DNA from: JAVKFF01 sp040226215 | GTDB taxonomy: Bacteria > Pseudomonadota > Alphaproteobacteria > DSM-16000 > Inquilinaceae | Direction of reading: 5' to 3' | Assembly: GCA_040226215.1 (NCBI GenBank) | Contig: JAVKFF010000040.1 | Coordinates: forward strand, 1 to 7,118 | Length of the DNA stretch: 7,118 nt | In this document: positions 1 through 6,335 of the stretch, one piece after another | How positions within the stretch are numbered: position 1 is the stretch's first letter | Layout of the letters: each line of letters begins with the position of its first letter | Notes under the pieces: generated by a model | Told to the model about the DNA's origin: nothing | Seen by the model: only the letters and a program-made list of their open reading frames with translations | Databases searched by the model: none | Translations under genes and position numbers: made by a program

Positions 1-6
1 GTCGAT

Positions 7-145
7 GGGGCTGCTCCAGGGTCGGCTGGATTCCGACGAGTCTCTGGTTTCCCTGTCATTCCCGGCTTGACCGGGAATCCAGCCCGGCGGCGCGACCGGC
101 ACCGCCGCTGGATTCCCGCTTTCGCGGGAATGACAAGTAAAATCA
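7..145. repeat. Palindromic dispersed repeat element, copy A
   Basis: This is a nested palindrome. The outer arms TGTCATTCCCG (54-64) and CGGGAATGACA (125-135) are perfect 11-base complements. The inner arms CGGGAATCCAGC (72-83) and GCTGGATTCCCG (107-118) are perfect 12-base complements. Each outer/inner pair can also fold as a small hairpin, around GCTTGAC on the left and CTTTCG on the right. Bases 7-53 are not palindromic but recur upstream of copy B, so the repeated unit is about 140 bases. The element resembles the non-coding REP/MITE-like repeats found between genes in many Alphaproteobacteria (family knowledge). It encodes no transposase and would have to be moved in trans, if it moves at all. 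Confidence 0.8.
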
Positions 146-173
146 GTGGATTGCCGCACCCCACCAGCGCGCC

Positions 174-209
174 CGTCATCCCGGCCGGAGCGCTGGCGGA
201 GAGCCGGCT
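174..209. repeat. Fragment of a related palindromic repeat
   Basis: The stretch starts with GTCATCCCGGCCGG and ends with GAGCCGGC, so CCGGC/GCCGG can pair across a short GC-rich loop. The GTCATCCCGG edge resembles the end of another intergenic palindromic repeat type common in Alphaproteobacteria, but only one edge is recognisable. It is probably a decayed or interrupted copy lying between copies A and B. The assignment is tentative. Confidence 0.35.
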
Positions 210-232
210 GCCTCTAGCGGGGGCGGGTAGAA

Positions 233-370
233 GGGGCTGCCCCAGGGTCAGTTGAATTCCGATAAGTCTCTGATTTCCTGTCATTCCCGGCTTGACCGGG
301 AATCCAGGCCGGCGGCGCGACCGGCACCGCGGCTGGATTCCCGCCTTCGCGTGAATGACAAGGAAAATCA
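233..370. repeat. Palindromic dispersed repeat element, copy B
   Basis: This is a second copy of the element at 7-145, in the same orientation and offset by 225-226 bases. Outer arms are TGTCATTCCCG (279-289) and CGTGAATGACA (350-360), with one G-to-T mismatch against copy A. Inner arms are CGGGAATCCAG (297-307) and CTGGATTCCCG (333-343). Imperfect complementarity extends outward to TGATTTCC (271-278) and GGAAAATCA (362-370). It ends about 30 bases beyond the stop codon of the minus-strand monooxygenase, so in that gene's transcript it would form a large 3' hairpin. No clean T-run follows, so it is not called a terminator. Confidence 0.8.
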
Positions 371-402
371 ATTCCTTGCGGGCGTTGGTCCGCCACCATC
401 CC

Positions 403-1641
403 TCAGACGATCGCCGCGGCCTCGCGCACCGAGTTGATCATCGAGGTGTTCATGAGGAAGGCGCGGGCCTTCGCCTTGTCGGCGACGGTGGCGCGCAGTT
501 CGGCGTTGTTGCGCCGCCTGACCGCCGGATCCTTTTCCTCGATCATCTTCTTGTTGCGGATGCTCATGGCCTGCACCGCCTTCACGTTGATCGGCCGGCG
601 CTGGCGATCGTAAAGGTCGAGGGTGGCCTCCCAGTCGGTCCCGCCGGTCCCGGGATCGAGCACGGCGACGAGTTTGGCGGCGAGGTTGACGGCGTCGTGC
701 ACGGAGCCGTTGAGGCCGAGCCCGCCCATCGGGTTGTTGAGGTGCGCGGCGTCGCCGGCGATGATGCCGCGCCCGGCGAAAAAGCGGCCGGCGACGCGCT
801 GGTGCACCCGGTAGGTGGAGCGGTATTTCAGTTCCCAGGACGCCGCGTCCATGTCGGTGTTCTCGAAGATGATGGCGAGGCGGCGGTGCACCTCGCCGGC
901 CGCCATGTCGGTCTCCTCCGGCGTCTCCGGGTCGGTCGGATAGGCCACGCGCCAGAGCCCGGGTGGGCCGTCGCCCGGCACGTTGAAGACCGCGCACCAG
1001 TGCTCCGGGTCGGAGACGTAGCCGGCACCGGCGAAACCGTGCGGCCCGAAATCGTAGGTCGTGCTGGCGACCAGGAAACGCTCGGGCCAGGTGAAGCCCT
1101 CGAAATCGACGCCCAGCGCCTTGCGCACCACGCTGCGCGCGCCGTCGCAGCCGACCACGAAGCTGGCGTTGAGCGCCAGCGGCCCGTCCGGCGCGGTGGC
1201 GTGGACCACCACCTCGCCGGGATTGATCTCCACCCGCTCGACCGCGTGGGAAAACAGCACGCGCACGCTCGTGGTGTCGCGCTCGATGGCGTCCAGCAGC
1301 ATCGGCGTCAACCGGTGCTGCTCCAGGTGCAGGCGAAAGGGAAAGGGCGTCTCGTCGGCCAGCAGGCCGAGGTCGAACTCCGCGATCACCCCCTCGACGC
1401 GGTCGCGCACCTGCCACTGCGGCACGACGATGCCGGCCGCCATCATCGCCTCGCCGACGCCCAGTTCGTGCAGCATCTCGATGGTCGGGGGGTGGTAGGA
1501 ACCGGCGCGCAGATCGTGGGTCAGCGCCGGCTCCATCTCCAGCACCACGGTCTCCACACCGGCCCGGCCGAGCGCCAGCGCCAGCGAGAGCCCGGCGGGT
1601 CCCGCGCCCACGACGATGACGGCGGCGTCGGTTCGGTTCAT
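403..1641 (-). CDS. Class A FAD-dependent monooxygenase (aromatic hydroxylase type)
   Basis: This 412-residue protein has the three fingerprints of single-component flavoprotein hydroxylases of the PHBH/MhpA/UbiH fold: a Rossmann GxGxxG for FAD (G12, G14, G17), the DG motif VVGCDGARS (162-170), and the GD motif GIIAGDAAHLNNPMGGLG (292-309) with P304. Such enzymes use NAD(P)H and O2 to hydroxylate a ring, usually an activated aromatic acid or phenol; the substrate here cannot be read. HPPTIEML (50-57) follows the pattern of the family's N-terminal region. Length fits the family, with no added C-terminal domain. The ATG is secure: an in-frame TAA lies 13 codons upstream (1678-1680) with no other start between, and GAGGGA (complement of 1651-1656) sits 9 bases before it. 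No signal peptide or membrane segment is seen, so it is cytoplasmic. It diverges from the aldehyde dehydrogenase operon, suggesting shared regulation. Confidence 0.93.
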   Translation of the reverse strand: MNRTDAAVIVVGAGPAGLSLALALGRAGVETVVLEMEPALTHDLRAGSYHPPTIEMLHELGVGEAMMAAGIVVPQWQVRDRVEGVIAEFDLGLLADETPFPFRLHLEQHRLTPMLLDAIERDTTSVRVLFSHAVERVEINPGEVVVHATAPDGPLALNASFVVGCDGARSVVRKALGVDFEGFTWPERFLVASTTYDFGPHGFAGAGYVSDPEHWCAVFNVPGDGPPGLWRVAYPTDPETPEETDMAAGEVHRRLAIIFENTDMDAASWELKYRSTYRVHQRVAGRFFAGRGIIAGDAAHLNNPMGGLGLNGSVHDAVNLAAKLVAVLDPGTGGTDWEATLDLYDRQRRPINVKAVQAMSIRNKKMIEEKDPAVRRRNNAELRATVADKAKARAFLMNTSMINSVREAAAIV

Positions 1642-1690
1642 GCCTTCTTCTCCCTCAAGGACGTCGATCCCCTGTTGTTAGGGGGGCGAA

Positions 1691-1719
1691 TTTCTGTGCT
1701 AGCGTGACTATGGTAGAAA
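1691..1719. promoter_or_regulatory. Candidate operator: imperfect inverted repeat
   Basis: The half-sites TTTCTGTGCTAG (1691-1702) and CTATGGTAGAAA (1708-1719) surround a 5-base spacer, CGTGA. Eight of 12 pairs are complementary: TTTCT with AGAAA at the ends, TAG with CTA near the centre. The layout suits a dimeric regulator, and the site lies in the least GC-rich part of the divergent region, where promoters would be expected. No regulator gene is in the window and the site matches no operator I can name, so this is a candidate only. Confidence 0.35.
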
Positions 1720-1750
1720 CGATCGCTGCTGGCCACCGCGGCTGGCCATT

Positions 1751-1768
1751 GGGCCCGGCGCCGGGCCC
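1751..1768. repeat. Perfect 18-base GC palindrome
   Basis: GGGCCCGGCGCCGGGCCC reads the same on both strands. It lies in the middle of the divergent region, in what would be the 5' leader of the aldehyde dehydrogenase transcript if that promoter lies near 1700. It could be a protein-binding site or a leader hairpin, but in such GC-rich DNA a palindrome of this kind may be chance. There is no T-run, so it is not an intrinsic terminator. Confidence 0.5.
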
Positions 1769-1776
1769 GCATGCCG

Positions 1777-1794
1777 GACCGGAATGACCGGAAT
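1777..1794 (+). repeat. Tandem 9-base direct repeat
   Basis: GACCGGAAT occurs twice with no gap (1777-1785 and 1786-1794), about 75 bases before the aldehyde dehydrogenase start. Contiguous direct repeats can be regulator half-sites, or simply a small replication-slippage duplication. The sequence shows only the repeat. Confidence 0.6.
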
Positions 1795-1868
1795 TCGGCT
1801 CTCATCGACGGGTCGAACGCGATGGCTGGGCCGGTCGGGCTGGGCTTGAGGGGAGGAGACGAGGGGGG

Positions 1869-3338
1869 ATGCTGGGGCACGCGCGCCACCTGATCGCTGG
1901 CGAATGGCTCGACACGGCCGAACGGGGCGAGAGCCTCGACCCCTCCTATGGCCGCGTGGTGGGCACCTTCGCGCCCGGCAGCGCCGCGCTGCTCGACCAG
2001 GCCGTCGTGGCGGCCCGCGACGCCTTCGAGCGCGGCGGCTGGGCCGCCAGCCCGCGACGGCGCGCCGAGGCCTTGCTCGGCATCGCCGACGCCATCGCCG
2101 CGCGGCAGGACGAGCTGCTTGCCCTTTCGGTGGCGGAAACCGGCAAGCTGAAGCGCGAGATCGGCCACGAGCTGGCCGCCACGATCTCCGAGGCGCGCTA
2201 TTATGCCGGCCTCTCCCGCGCCATTTTCGGCCGGGTGCAGGAGATTGACGAGGGGGCGCTGTCGATCTACTCGCGCGAGCCCGCCGGGGTGGCCGGGATC
2301 ATCGTGCCCTGGAACGCGCCGATCACGCTGCTGATGCGCAGCCTCGCCCCGGCCCTGGCCGCGGGCTGCACCACGGTGATCAAGCCCGCACCGCAGACCG
2401 CGCTGACCAACGCGCTGATCATGGAGATCCTCGACGGCGTGCCCGCGCTGCCCAAGGGCGTGGTCAACGCCGTCAACGAGCAGGGCGTGACGGTCGGCCG
2501 GGCCATGTCCGAGCATCCGGACATCGACGTCATCTCCTTCACCGGCTCGTGCAACACCGGCAAGAAGATCATGGCCGCCGCCGCCGGCACGCTGAAGCGG
2601 CTGTCGCTGGAGCTGGGCGGCAAGTCGCCCTCCATCGTCTTCGCCGACGCCGATCTCGACGCCGCCACGGCGACCATCGTGCGCGGCGCGATGGTGATGG
2701 CGGGGCAGATGTGCACGGCGATCAGCCGGGTACTGGTGCACGAGCTGGTCTACGACGCCATGCGCGCCCGCCTCGCCGGCACGCTGGGCGCCCTTCGGGT
2801 CGGTCCGGCCGATCTCGACAGCTCAGACATGGGCCCGGTGATCGACAACGCGAACCGGGAGCGCGTCTCGGGCTTTCTCGACCTGGTCGGAAGGGGGGGC
2901 GAGATCGTGCTCAGGGGCGGCATTCCCGCCGACGCGCCGCGGGAAGGCTCGTTCCTGACGCCGACGCTGGTCGCCATCGACGATGTCGACCACCCGCTGG
3001 TGCAGCAGGAGCTGTTCGGACCCTTCCTGGTGCTGGAGCGCTTCGCCGACGAGGCGGAGGCGGCTGCCCGGGCCAACGCCACCGTCTACGGCCTCGCCGC
3101 CAGCCTGTGGACACGCGATCGTGACCGCGCCCAGCGCTTGGCACGGGCGCTGCGCTTCGGCACGGTATGGATCAACGCGCATAACCGCCTGTTCGCCGAA
3201 GCGGAGACGGGCGGCTTCAAGCAGAGCGGGTTCGGCCGGCTGCACGGCCTGGAGGGTCTGAACGACTTCCTCGAGACCAAGCACGTCTACGCCGAGGCGG
3301 GCTGGCTGCCGGCCGATGGCCGGCCACCGTCGGCGTGA
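1869..3338 (+). CDS. NAD(P)+-dependent aldehyde dehydrogenase
   Basis: This 489-residue member of the aldehyde dehydrogenase superfamily oxidises an aldehyde to its carboxylate in the cytoplasm. Visible landmarks in order: oxyanion-hole N149 in VPWNAP, nucleotide-binding K172 in IKPAP, the FTGS turn (224-227), general base E248 in LELGGKSP, the catalytic nucleophile C282 in AGQMCTA, and ELFGP (381-385) of the cofactor site. Length is typical and nothing appears truncated. Two usually conserved positions differ: P175 sits where NAD+-preferring members often carry Glu (KPxE), and M277 sits where the Asn of the NxGQxC motif is common. Both occur elsewhere in the superfamily, so activity is expected, but NAD+ versus NADP+ preference is open. 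The ATG has AGGAG (1854-1858) 10 bases upstream. It is first in an array with TRAP and alcohol dehydrogenase genes, suggesting it acts after the alcohol dehydrogenase. The aldehyde substrate is unknown. Confidence 0.96.
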   Translation: MLGHARHLIAGEWLDTAERGESLDPSYGRVVGTFAPGSAALLDQAVVAARDAFERGGWAASPRRRAEALLGIADAIAARQDELLALSVAETGKLKREIGHELAATISEARYYAGLSRAIFGRVQEIDEGALSIYSREPAGVAGIIVPWNAPITLLMRSLAPALAAGCTTVIKPAPQTALTNALIMEILDGVPALPKGVVNAVNEQGVTVGRAMSEHPDIDVISFTGSCNTGKKIMAAAAGTLKRLSLELGGKSPSIVFADADLDAATATIVRGAMVMAGQMCTAISRVLVHELVYDAMRARLAGTLGALRVGPADLDSSDMGPVIDNANRERVSGFLDLVGRGGEIVLRGGIPADAPREGSFLTPTLVAIDDVDHPLVQQELFGPFLVLERFADEAEAAARANATVYGLAASLWTRDRDRAQRLARALRFGTVWINAHNRLFAEAETGGFKQSGFGRLHGLEGLNDFLETKHVYAEAGWLPADGRPPSA

Positions 3339-3404
3339 GGGGCAGGGATAGGCAGGAGCAACGAAGCGACGCCGCGACCGGCGGCATCGAAAGCAAATCG
3401 ACAA

Positions 3405-3412
3405 GGGAGGAG
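3405..3412 (+). promoter_or_regulatory. Strong ribosome binding site setting the dctP start
   Basis: GGGAGGAG lies 9 bases before the ATG at 3422. It decides against the in-frame GTG at 3335, which overlaps the aldehyde dehydrogenase stop and would place a charged 29-residue stretch ahead of the signal peptide. The 83 bases between the two genes hold nothing else that I can recognise. Confidence 0.85.
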
Positions 3413-3421
3413 TTGTTGCAG

Positions 3422-4420
3422 ATGACTGATCAGGTTCGCATCGCAGGCGCGGCGATCGCCGTCATGGCCGCCGGAATCGGCGCCCCGGCCATGGCCCAGA
3501 CAGAGCTCAGCCTGGCGCATTTCATGCCGCCCAGCCACACCATGCATGTCGGCGTCTTCGAGCCGCTGGTGGAGATGGTCGCCGAGGCGACCGGCGGCGA
3601 CGTGACCGTCGCCATCTATCCGGCGGGCGAACTCGGCGCCGGCCCGGTGCAGCAGTACAACCGCGCCGTCGACGGTGTCGCCGACCTCGCCTTCGGCCTG
3701 CAGGGCTACACCTCCTCGGTCTTCCCGCGCACCCTGGTGACGGAGCTGCCGGGCCTGTTCGACGACGCCTTCGACGGCGTCGACACCATCTGGGAGAATT
3801 TCGACCTGCTGGCGCCGGACTACGACCAGGTGCACGTGCTGGGCGTCTGGTTCAACTCGCCGGCGGTGCTGGCCACCAACACCCCGGTCGACAGCATCGA
3901 CGACCTCTCCGGAATGACCATCCGCGCCCCCTCCGCCCTGGCGGCGGCGGTGCTGGAGGCCTGGGGCGCCAACGCCGTCACCATGCCGGCGACGGAGATC
4001 TACAACGCCCTGCAGACCGGCGTCATCGACGGCGTGTTCATCGGCCCGGACGGCGTGCAGGGCTTCCGCCTCTACGAGGTGGCGGAGTACGTGACCTATG
4101 GCCTGCCCTCGGGCCTGACCTCCTTCTTCCTGGTGGCCAACCGGGACAGCTGGGAGGCGCTCGACGCCGAGGATCAGGAGGCGATCGACGGTATCGCCGG
4201 CCACGCGCTCAGCCGGATGGCCACCGAGGCCTATGACGCGGCCGGCGCGCGCGCCCGCGCCGCGCTGGAGGAGGACGCGACGACGGAGATCATCGACCTG
4301 ACGCCGGAAGCGGCCGCCGCCTTCGCCGAGCCGCTGGAGGGCGTCTACCAGCAGGTCGCGGCCGATCTCGAGGCCGCGGGCATCGATGGTCAGACCCTGA
4401 TCGACGCCTTGCGCAACTGA
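3422..4420 (+). CDS. dctP: TRAP transporter periplasmic substrate-binding protein (DctP family)
   Basis: This 332-residue protein begins with a signal peptide: a short N-region with one Arg (R6), a hydrophobic stretch at 7-20, and an APAMA/Q cleavage site after residue 25. The mature protein starts with a TELSLAHFMPPSH strand typical of DctP proteins. LSGMTIRAP (162-170) carries R168, at the position of the family's conserved arginine that pairs with the ligand carboxylate (R147 in the sialic-acid protein SiaP). PATEIYNALQTGVIDG (189-204) is the other well-conserved family stretch. It should bind its ligand in the periplasm and deliver it to DctQM. The ligand is probably an organic or aromatic acid, inferred from R168 and the enzyme neighbours. 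The start is set by GGGAGGAG 9 bases upstream. A GC-rich hairpin and a weak ribosome site separate it from dctQ. The symbol denotes the family, not proven C4-dicarboxylate specificity. Confidence 0.95.
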   Translation: MTDQVRIAGAAIAVMAAGIGAPAMAQTELSLAHFMPPSHTMHVGVFEPLVEMVAEATGGDVTVAIYPAGELGAGPVQQYNRAVDGVADLAFGLQGYTSSVFPRTLVTELPGLFDDAFDGVDTIWENFDLLAPDYDQVHVLGVWFNSPAVLATNTPVDSIDDLSGMTIRAPSALAAAVLEAWGANAVTMPATEIYNALQTGVIDGVFIGPDGVQGFRLYEVAEYVTYGLPSGLTSFFLVANRDSWEALDAEDQEAIDGIAGHALSRMATEAYDAAGARARAALEEDATTEIIDLTPEAAAAFAEPLEGVYQQVAADLEAAGIDGQTLIDALRN

Positions 4421-4421
4421 C

Positions 4422-4434
4422 GCCGGCCGCCGGC
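4422..4434 (+). other. Small GC hairpin between dctP and dctQ
   Basis: GCCGG (4422-4426) can pair with CCGGC (4430-4434) around a 3-base loop, starting two bases after the dctP stop codon. There is no T-run, so it is not a classical terminator. By analogy with other binding-protein/permease operons, such a hairpin could protect the 3' end of dctP mRNA or reduce expression of downstream genes; that role is inferred. Confidence 0.4.
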
Positions 4435-4457
4435 AGCCGGACCGAGCGACCGACGCG

Positions 4458-4994
4458 ATGGCGGCCAGCGGGCCGCAAGCCACGGGCCTCGCCCGGGCGG
4501 TCGACGCCTTCGACCGCCTGGTGCGGGGGCTCGCCTACCTGGCAGGGGCGCTGCTGGTCGGCATCGCGCTCGTCATCGTCGTCAACGTGGTGCGCCGTTA
4601 CGTCTTCAACGACCCCATCTTCGGCGTGTTCGACGTACTGCAGATGGGCATGGTGCCGGGCATCTTCCTCGCCATGGCCTATACCGGACGCAGCGGCGCC
4701 CATGTCTCGGTCGATGTGCTGACCCACGTGCTGCCACGCGGCTTCTGGCGGGTGGCGGAGTCGCTGGTGCGCCTGGTCATGGCGCTGGCCTTCGGACTGA
4801 TTGCCTGGCGCGCGGCCGTCGCCGCCCTGCGCGCCGACCGCTATGGCGAGGCCACCAATTTGATCCACCTGCCGCACGCGCCGTTCTGGTGGTCGATCGT
4901 CGTCGGCGCCGGGCTGTCGGCCGTGATCCATCTCCTGGAGGCGCTGCTCACCGCCAGCGGCGCGCGCGACCCGCTGGAGGAACCGGCGGCGTGA
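4458..4994 (+). CDS. dctQ: TRAP transporter small membrane subunit (DctQ family)
   Basis: This 178-residue protein has four hydrophobic segments, roughly 26-46, 59-77, 99-122 and 143-165, as expected for the DctQ subunit. The RRYVFND stretch (46-52) after the first helix and GAHVSVDVL (80-88) after the second match conserved DctQ features. It pairs with DctM in the inner membrane and helps dock the loaded DctP. The length is usual for the family. No strong Shine-Dalgarno precedes the ATG (the 37-base gap is mostly GC hairpin), and no other start codon lies nearby in frame, so translation may be weak or depend on readthrough from dctP. This would fit the need for more binding protein than permease (inference). 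The C-terminus is a short charged cytoplasmic-looking tail, RDPLEEPAA. Confidence 0.93.
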   Translation: MAASGPQATGLARAVDAFDRLVRGLAYLAGALLVGIALVIVVNVVRRYVFNDPIFGVFDVLQMGMVPGIFLAMAYTGRSGAHVSVDVLTHVLPRGFWRVAESLVRLVMALAFGLIAWRAAVAALRADRYGEATNLIHLPHAPFWWSIVVGAGLSAVIHLLEALLTASGARDPLEEPAA

Positions 4995-5008
4995 TCCCGG
5001 GAGAGGCG

Positions 5009-5032
5009 ATGGCCGGAGGGCGCCGGCGGTGA
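5009..5032 (+). other. Possible 7-codon leader reading frame before dctM
   Basis: An ATG at 5009 opens a frame of seven codons (MAGGRRR) that ends in TGA at 5030-5032, overlapping the dctM start as GTGA. GGGAGAGG (4999-5006) precedes it closely. It could couple dctM translation to ribosomes terminating just before it. Equally, the ATG may be chance and GGAGGG inside it simply the dctM ribosome site. Existence as a translated unit is unproven. Confidence 0.25.
5015..5020 (+). promoter_or_regulatory. Ribosome binding site supporting a GTG start for dctM
   Basis: GGAGGG ends 8 bases before the GTG at 5029, which is good spacing. The alternative in-frame ATG at 5041 would be 20 bases away, too far. 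The GTG is therefore preferred, adding four residues (MSGE) before that methionine. Confidence 0.7.
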
Positions 5033-6333
5033 GCGGCGAGATGATCGGCGTCTGGGGCATCGTCGCCCTGTTCGCGCTGCTGGCGCTGCGCACGCCCGTG
5101 TCCATCGCCATGATCGTGGTCGGCACGGCCGGCATCGCCATCCTCAACAACGAACGGGCGGCGCTGGCCACGCTGGGCGGCGAAACCTGGGTGATCCTGA
5201 CCAACCCGACGCTGACCGTCATCCCGCTGTTCATCCTGATGGGCAATCTGGCCAGCGCCTCGGGCATGAGCCGCAATCTCTACGACGCCGCCTATGCCTG
5301 GGTCGGGCACTGGCGCGGCGGCCTCGCCTCGGCCACCATCGTCGGCTGCTCGGGCTTCGCCGCCCTGTCGGGCTCCTCGGTCGCCTCGGCCATCACCATG
5401 GGCCGGGTCGCCCTGCCGGAGATGGAGCGCTTCCGCTACGACAACCGCCTGGCGACCGGCGCCGTGGCGGCCGGCGGCACGCTGGGCATCCTGATTCCGC
5501 CGTCGACCGGCTTCATCATCTATGCCGTGCTGACGGAGGAGTCGATCGGCCGGCTGTTCATCGCCGGCATCGTGCCGGGCATCCTGCTCGCCATCCTGTT
5601 CATCATCACCATCACGCTCCTGACCACCTGGCGCGCCGGCTACGGACCGGCGGGGCCGCGCTCGGGCCTGCGCCACCGGCTCGCCACCCTGGCAGCCGCC
5701 GGGCCGCTGATCGGCATCATCGCGGTGACCATCGGCGGCATCTATGTCGGCGCCTTCACGCCGATGGAGGCGGCGGGCGTCGGCGCGGTCCTCGCCTTCG
5801 CCGTGGCGCTGCTGCGCCGCTCGCTCACCTGGGCCTCGACCGGCCAGATCCTGCTGGCCACCGTGCGCACCTCGGCGATGAGCTACATGATCCTGATCGG
5901 CGCGCATGTCTTCAGCCCGTTCCTCGCCCGCAGCCAGCTGCCGGACCTCCTGACCGAGAGCGTCATGGAGCTGGGCTTCGGGCCCTATGGCACGCTGGCG
6001 CTGATCCTGCTGGCCTTCATCATCCTCGGCACCTTCCTCGAGGGCTTCGCCATGCTGGTACTGACCCTGCCGATCGTCTTCCCGCTGATCGTCGGCCTCG
6101 GCTTCGACCCGATCTGGTTCGGCGTGCTGATGGTCATCGTGCTGGAGATGGGGTTGATCACGCCGCCGGTCGGGGTCAACGTCTTCGTCGTCAAGTCGAT
6201 CGCGCCGGGCGTGTCGATGAACCGGATCTTCGCCGGCATCGCGCCCTTCTGGCTCGCCATGCTGGTCTGCCTCGCCATCCTGGTGGCCTTCCCGGAGATC
6301 GCCCTCTTCCTGCCCGAGCACATGTTCGAGTAG
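5029..6333 (+). CDS. dctM: TRAP transporter large membrane subunit (DctM family)
   Basis: This 434-residue, highly hydrophobic protein is the transport-catalysing DctM subunit, which carries substrate across the inner membrane with a Na+ or H+ gradient. About a dozen hydrophobic segments span residues 6-427. Family landmarks are PLFILMGNLASASG (66-79), the re-entrant and ion-binding region GCSGFAALSGSSVASAITMG (106-125) followed by RVALPEM (126-132), GILIPPST (153-160), and a symmetry-related second-half motif GLITPPVGVNVFV (375-387). Length and motif order are normal, with no break. It starts at GTG, 34 bases after the dctQ stop, with GGAGGG as ribosome site. It ends two bases before the alcohol dehydrogenase ATG, so the two are almost certainly co-transcribed and translationally coupled. 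DctQ and DctM are separate here, not fused. Substrate specificity lies mostly in DctP and cannot be read from this subunit. Confidence 0.97.
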   Translation: MSGEMIGVWGIVALFALLALRTPVSIAMIVVGTAGIAILNNERAALATLGGETWVILTNPTLTVIPLFILMGNLASASGMSRNLYDAAYAWVGHWRGGLASATIVGCSGFAALSGSSVASAITMGRVALPEMERFRYDNRLATGAVAAGGTLGILIPPSTGFIIYAVLTEESIGRLFIAGIVPGILLAILFIITITLLTTWRAGYGPAGPRSGLRHRLATLAAAGPLIGIIAVTIGGIYVGAFTPMEAAGVGAVLAFAVALLRRSLTWASTGQILLATVRTSAMSYMILIGAHVFSPFLARSQLPDLLTESVMELGFGPYGTLALILLAFIILGTFLEGFAMLVLTLPIVFPLIVGLGFDPIWFGVLMVIVLEMGLITPPVGVNVFVVKSIAPGVSMNRIFAGIAPFWLAMLVCLAILVAFPEIALFLPEHMFE

Positions 6334-6335
6334 CC

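Larger units (their letters stand above)
1642..1868. promoter_or_regulatory. Divergent intergenic control region
   Basis: These 227 bases separate the minus-strand monooxygenase from the plus-strand aldehyde dehydrogenase and must hold the promoters of both. It contains an A/T-richer patch near 1675-1720 with an imperfect dyad, a perfect GC palindrome (1751-1768), a tandem 9-mer (1777-1794), and the aldehyde dehydrogenase ribosome site AGGAG (1854-1858). No convincing sigma-70 pair was found: TTGTTA (1675-1680) could be a -35, but its partner around TGCTAG (1697-1702) is poor. Promoter positions are therefore left open. Confidence 0.6.

Noticed and set aside
7..370. A CRISPR array made of the two repeats
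   Set aside because: There are only two long diverged copies of about 140 bases with one spacer-like interval that itself contains repeat debris, and no cas genes. It does not fit CRISPR geometry.
67..437. Small open frames of about 60 codons on both strands, giving peptides such as WIPAFAGMT and CHSREGGNP
   Set aside because: They are translations of the palindromic repeats; these peptide strings are typical spurious small proteins in databases. No ribosome site or family similarity supports them.
355..1707. Long plus-strand open frame (450 codons) opposite the monooxygenase
   Set aside because: Its product is low-complexity His/Arg/Gly/Val-rich with no domain, while the opposite strand encodes all three flavoprotein motifs. 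It is an antisense artefact of high GC.
1751..1768. Intrinsic terminator at the GC palindrome
   Set aside because: No run of T follows on either strand, and its position in a divergent upstream region gives nothing to terminate.
3335..3421. An upstream GTG start for dctP that overlaps the aldehyde dehydrogenase stop as GTGA
   Set aside because: It has no good Shine-Dalgarno and would put 29 charged residues before a clear signal peptide; the ATG at 3422 has GGGAGGAG at ideal spacing.
4948..6321. Minus-strand open frame of 457 codons opposite dctM, and similar frames opposite dctP (3287-4483) and the aldehyde dehydrogenase (1638-2741)
   Set aside because: The products are Asp/Arg/Gly/His-rich strings without motifs, mirroring the codons of clear plus-strand genes. 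These are GC shadow frames.
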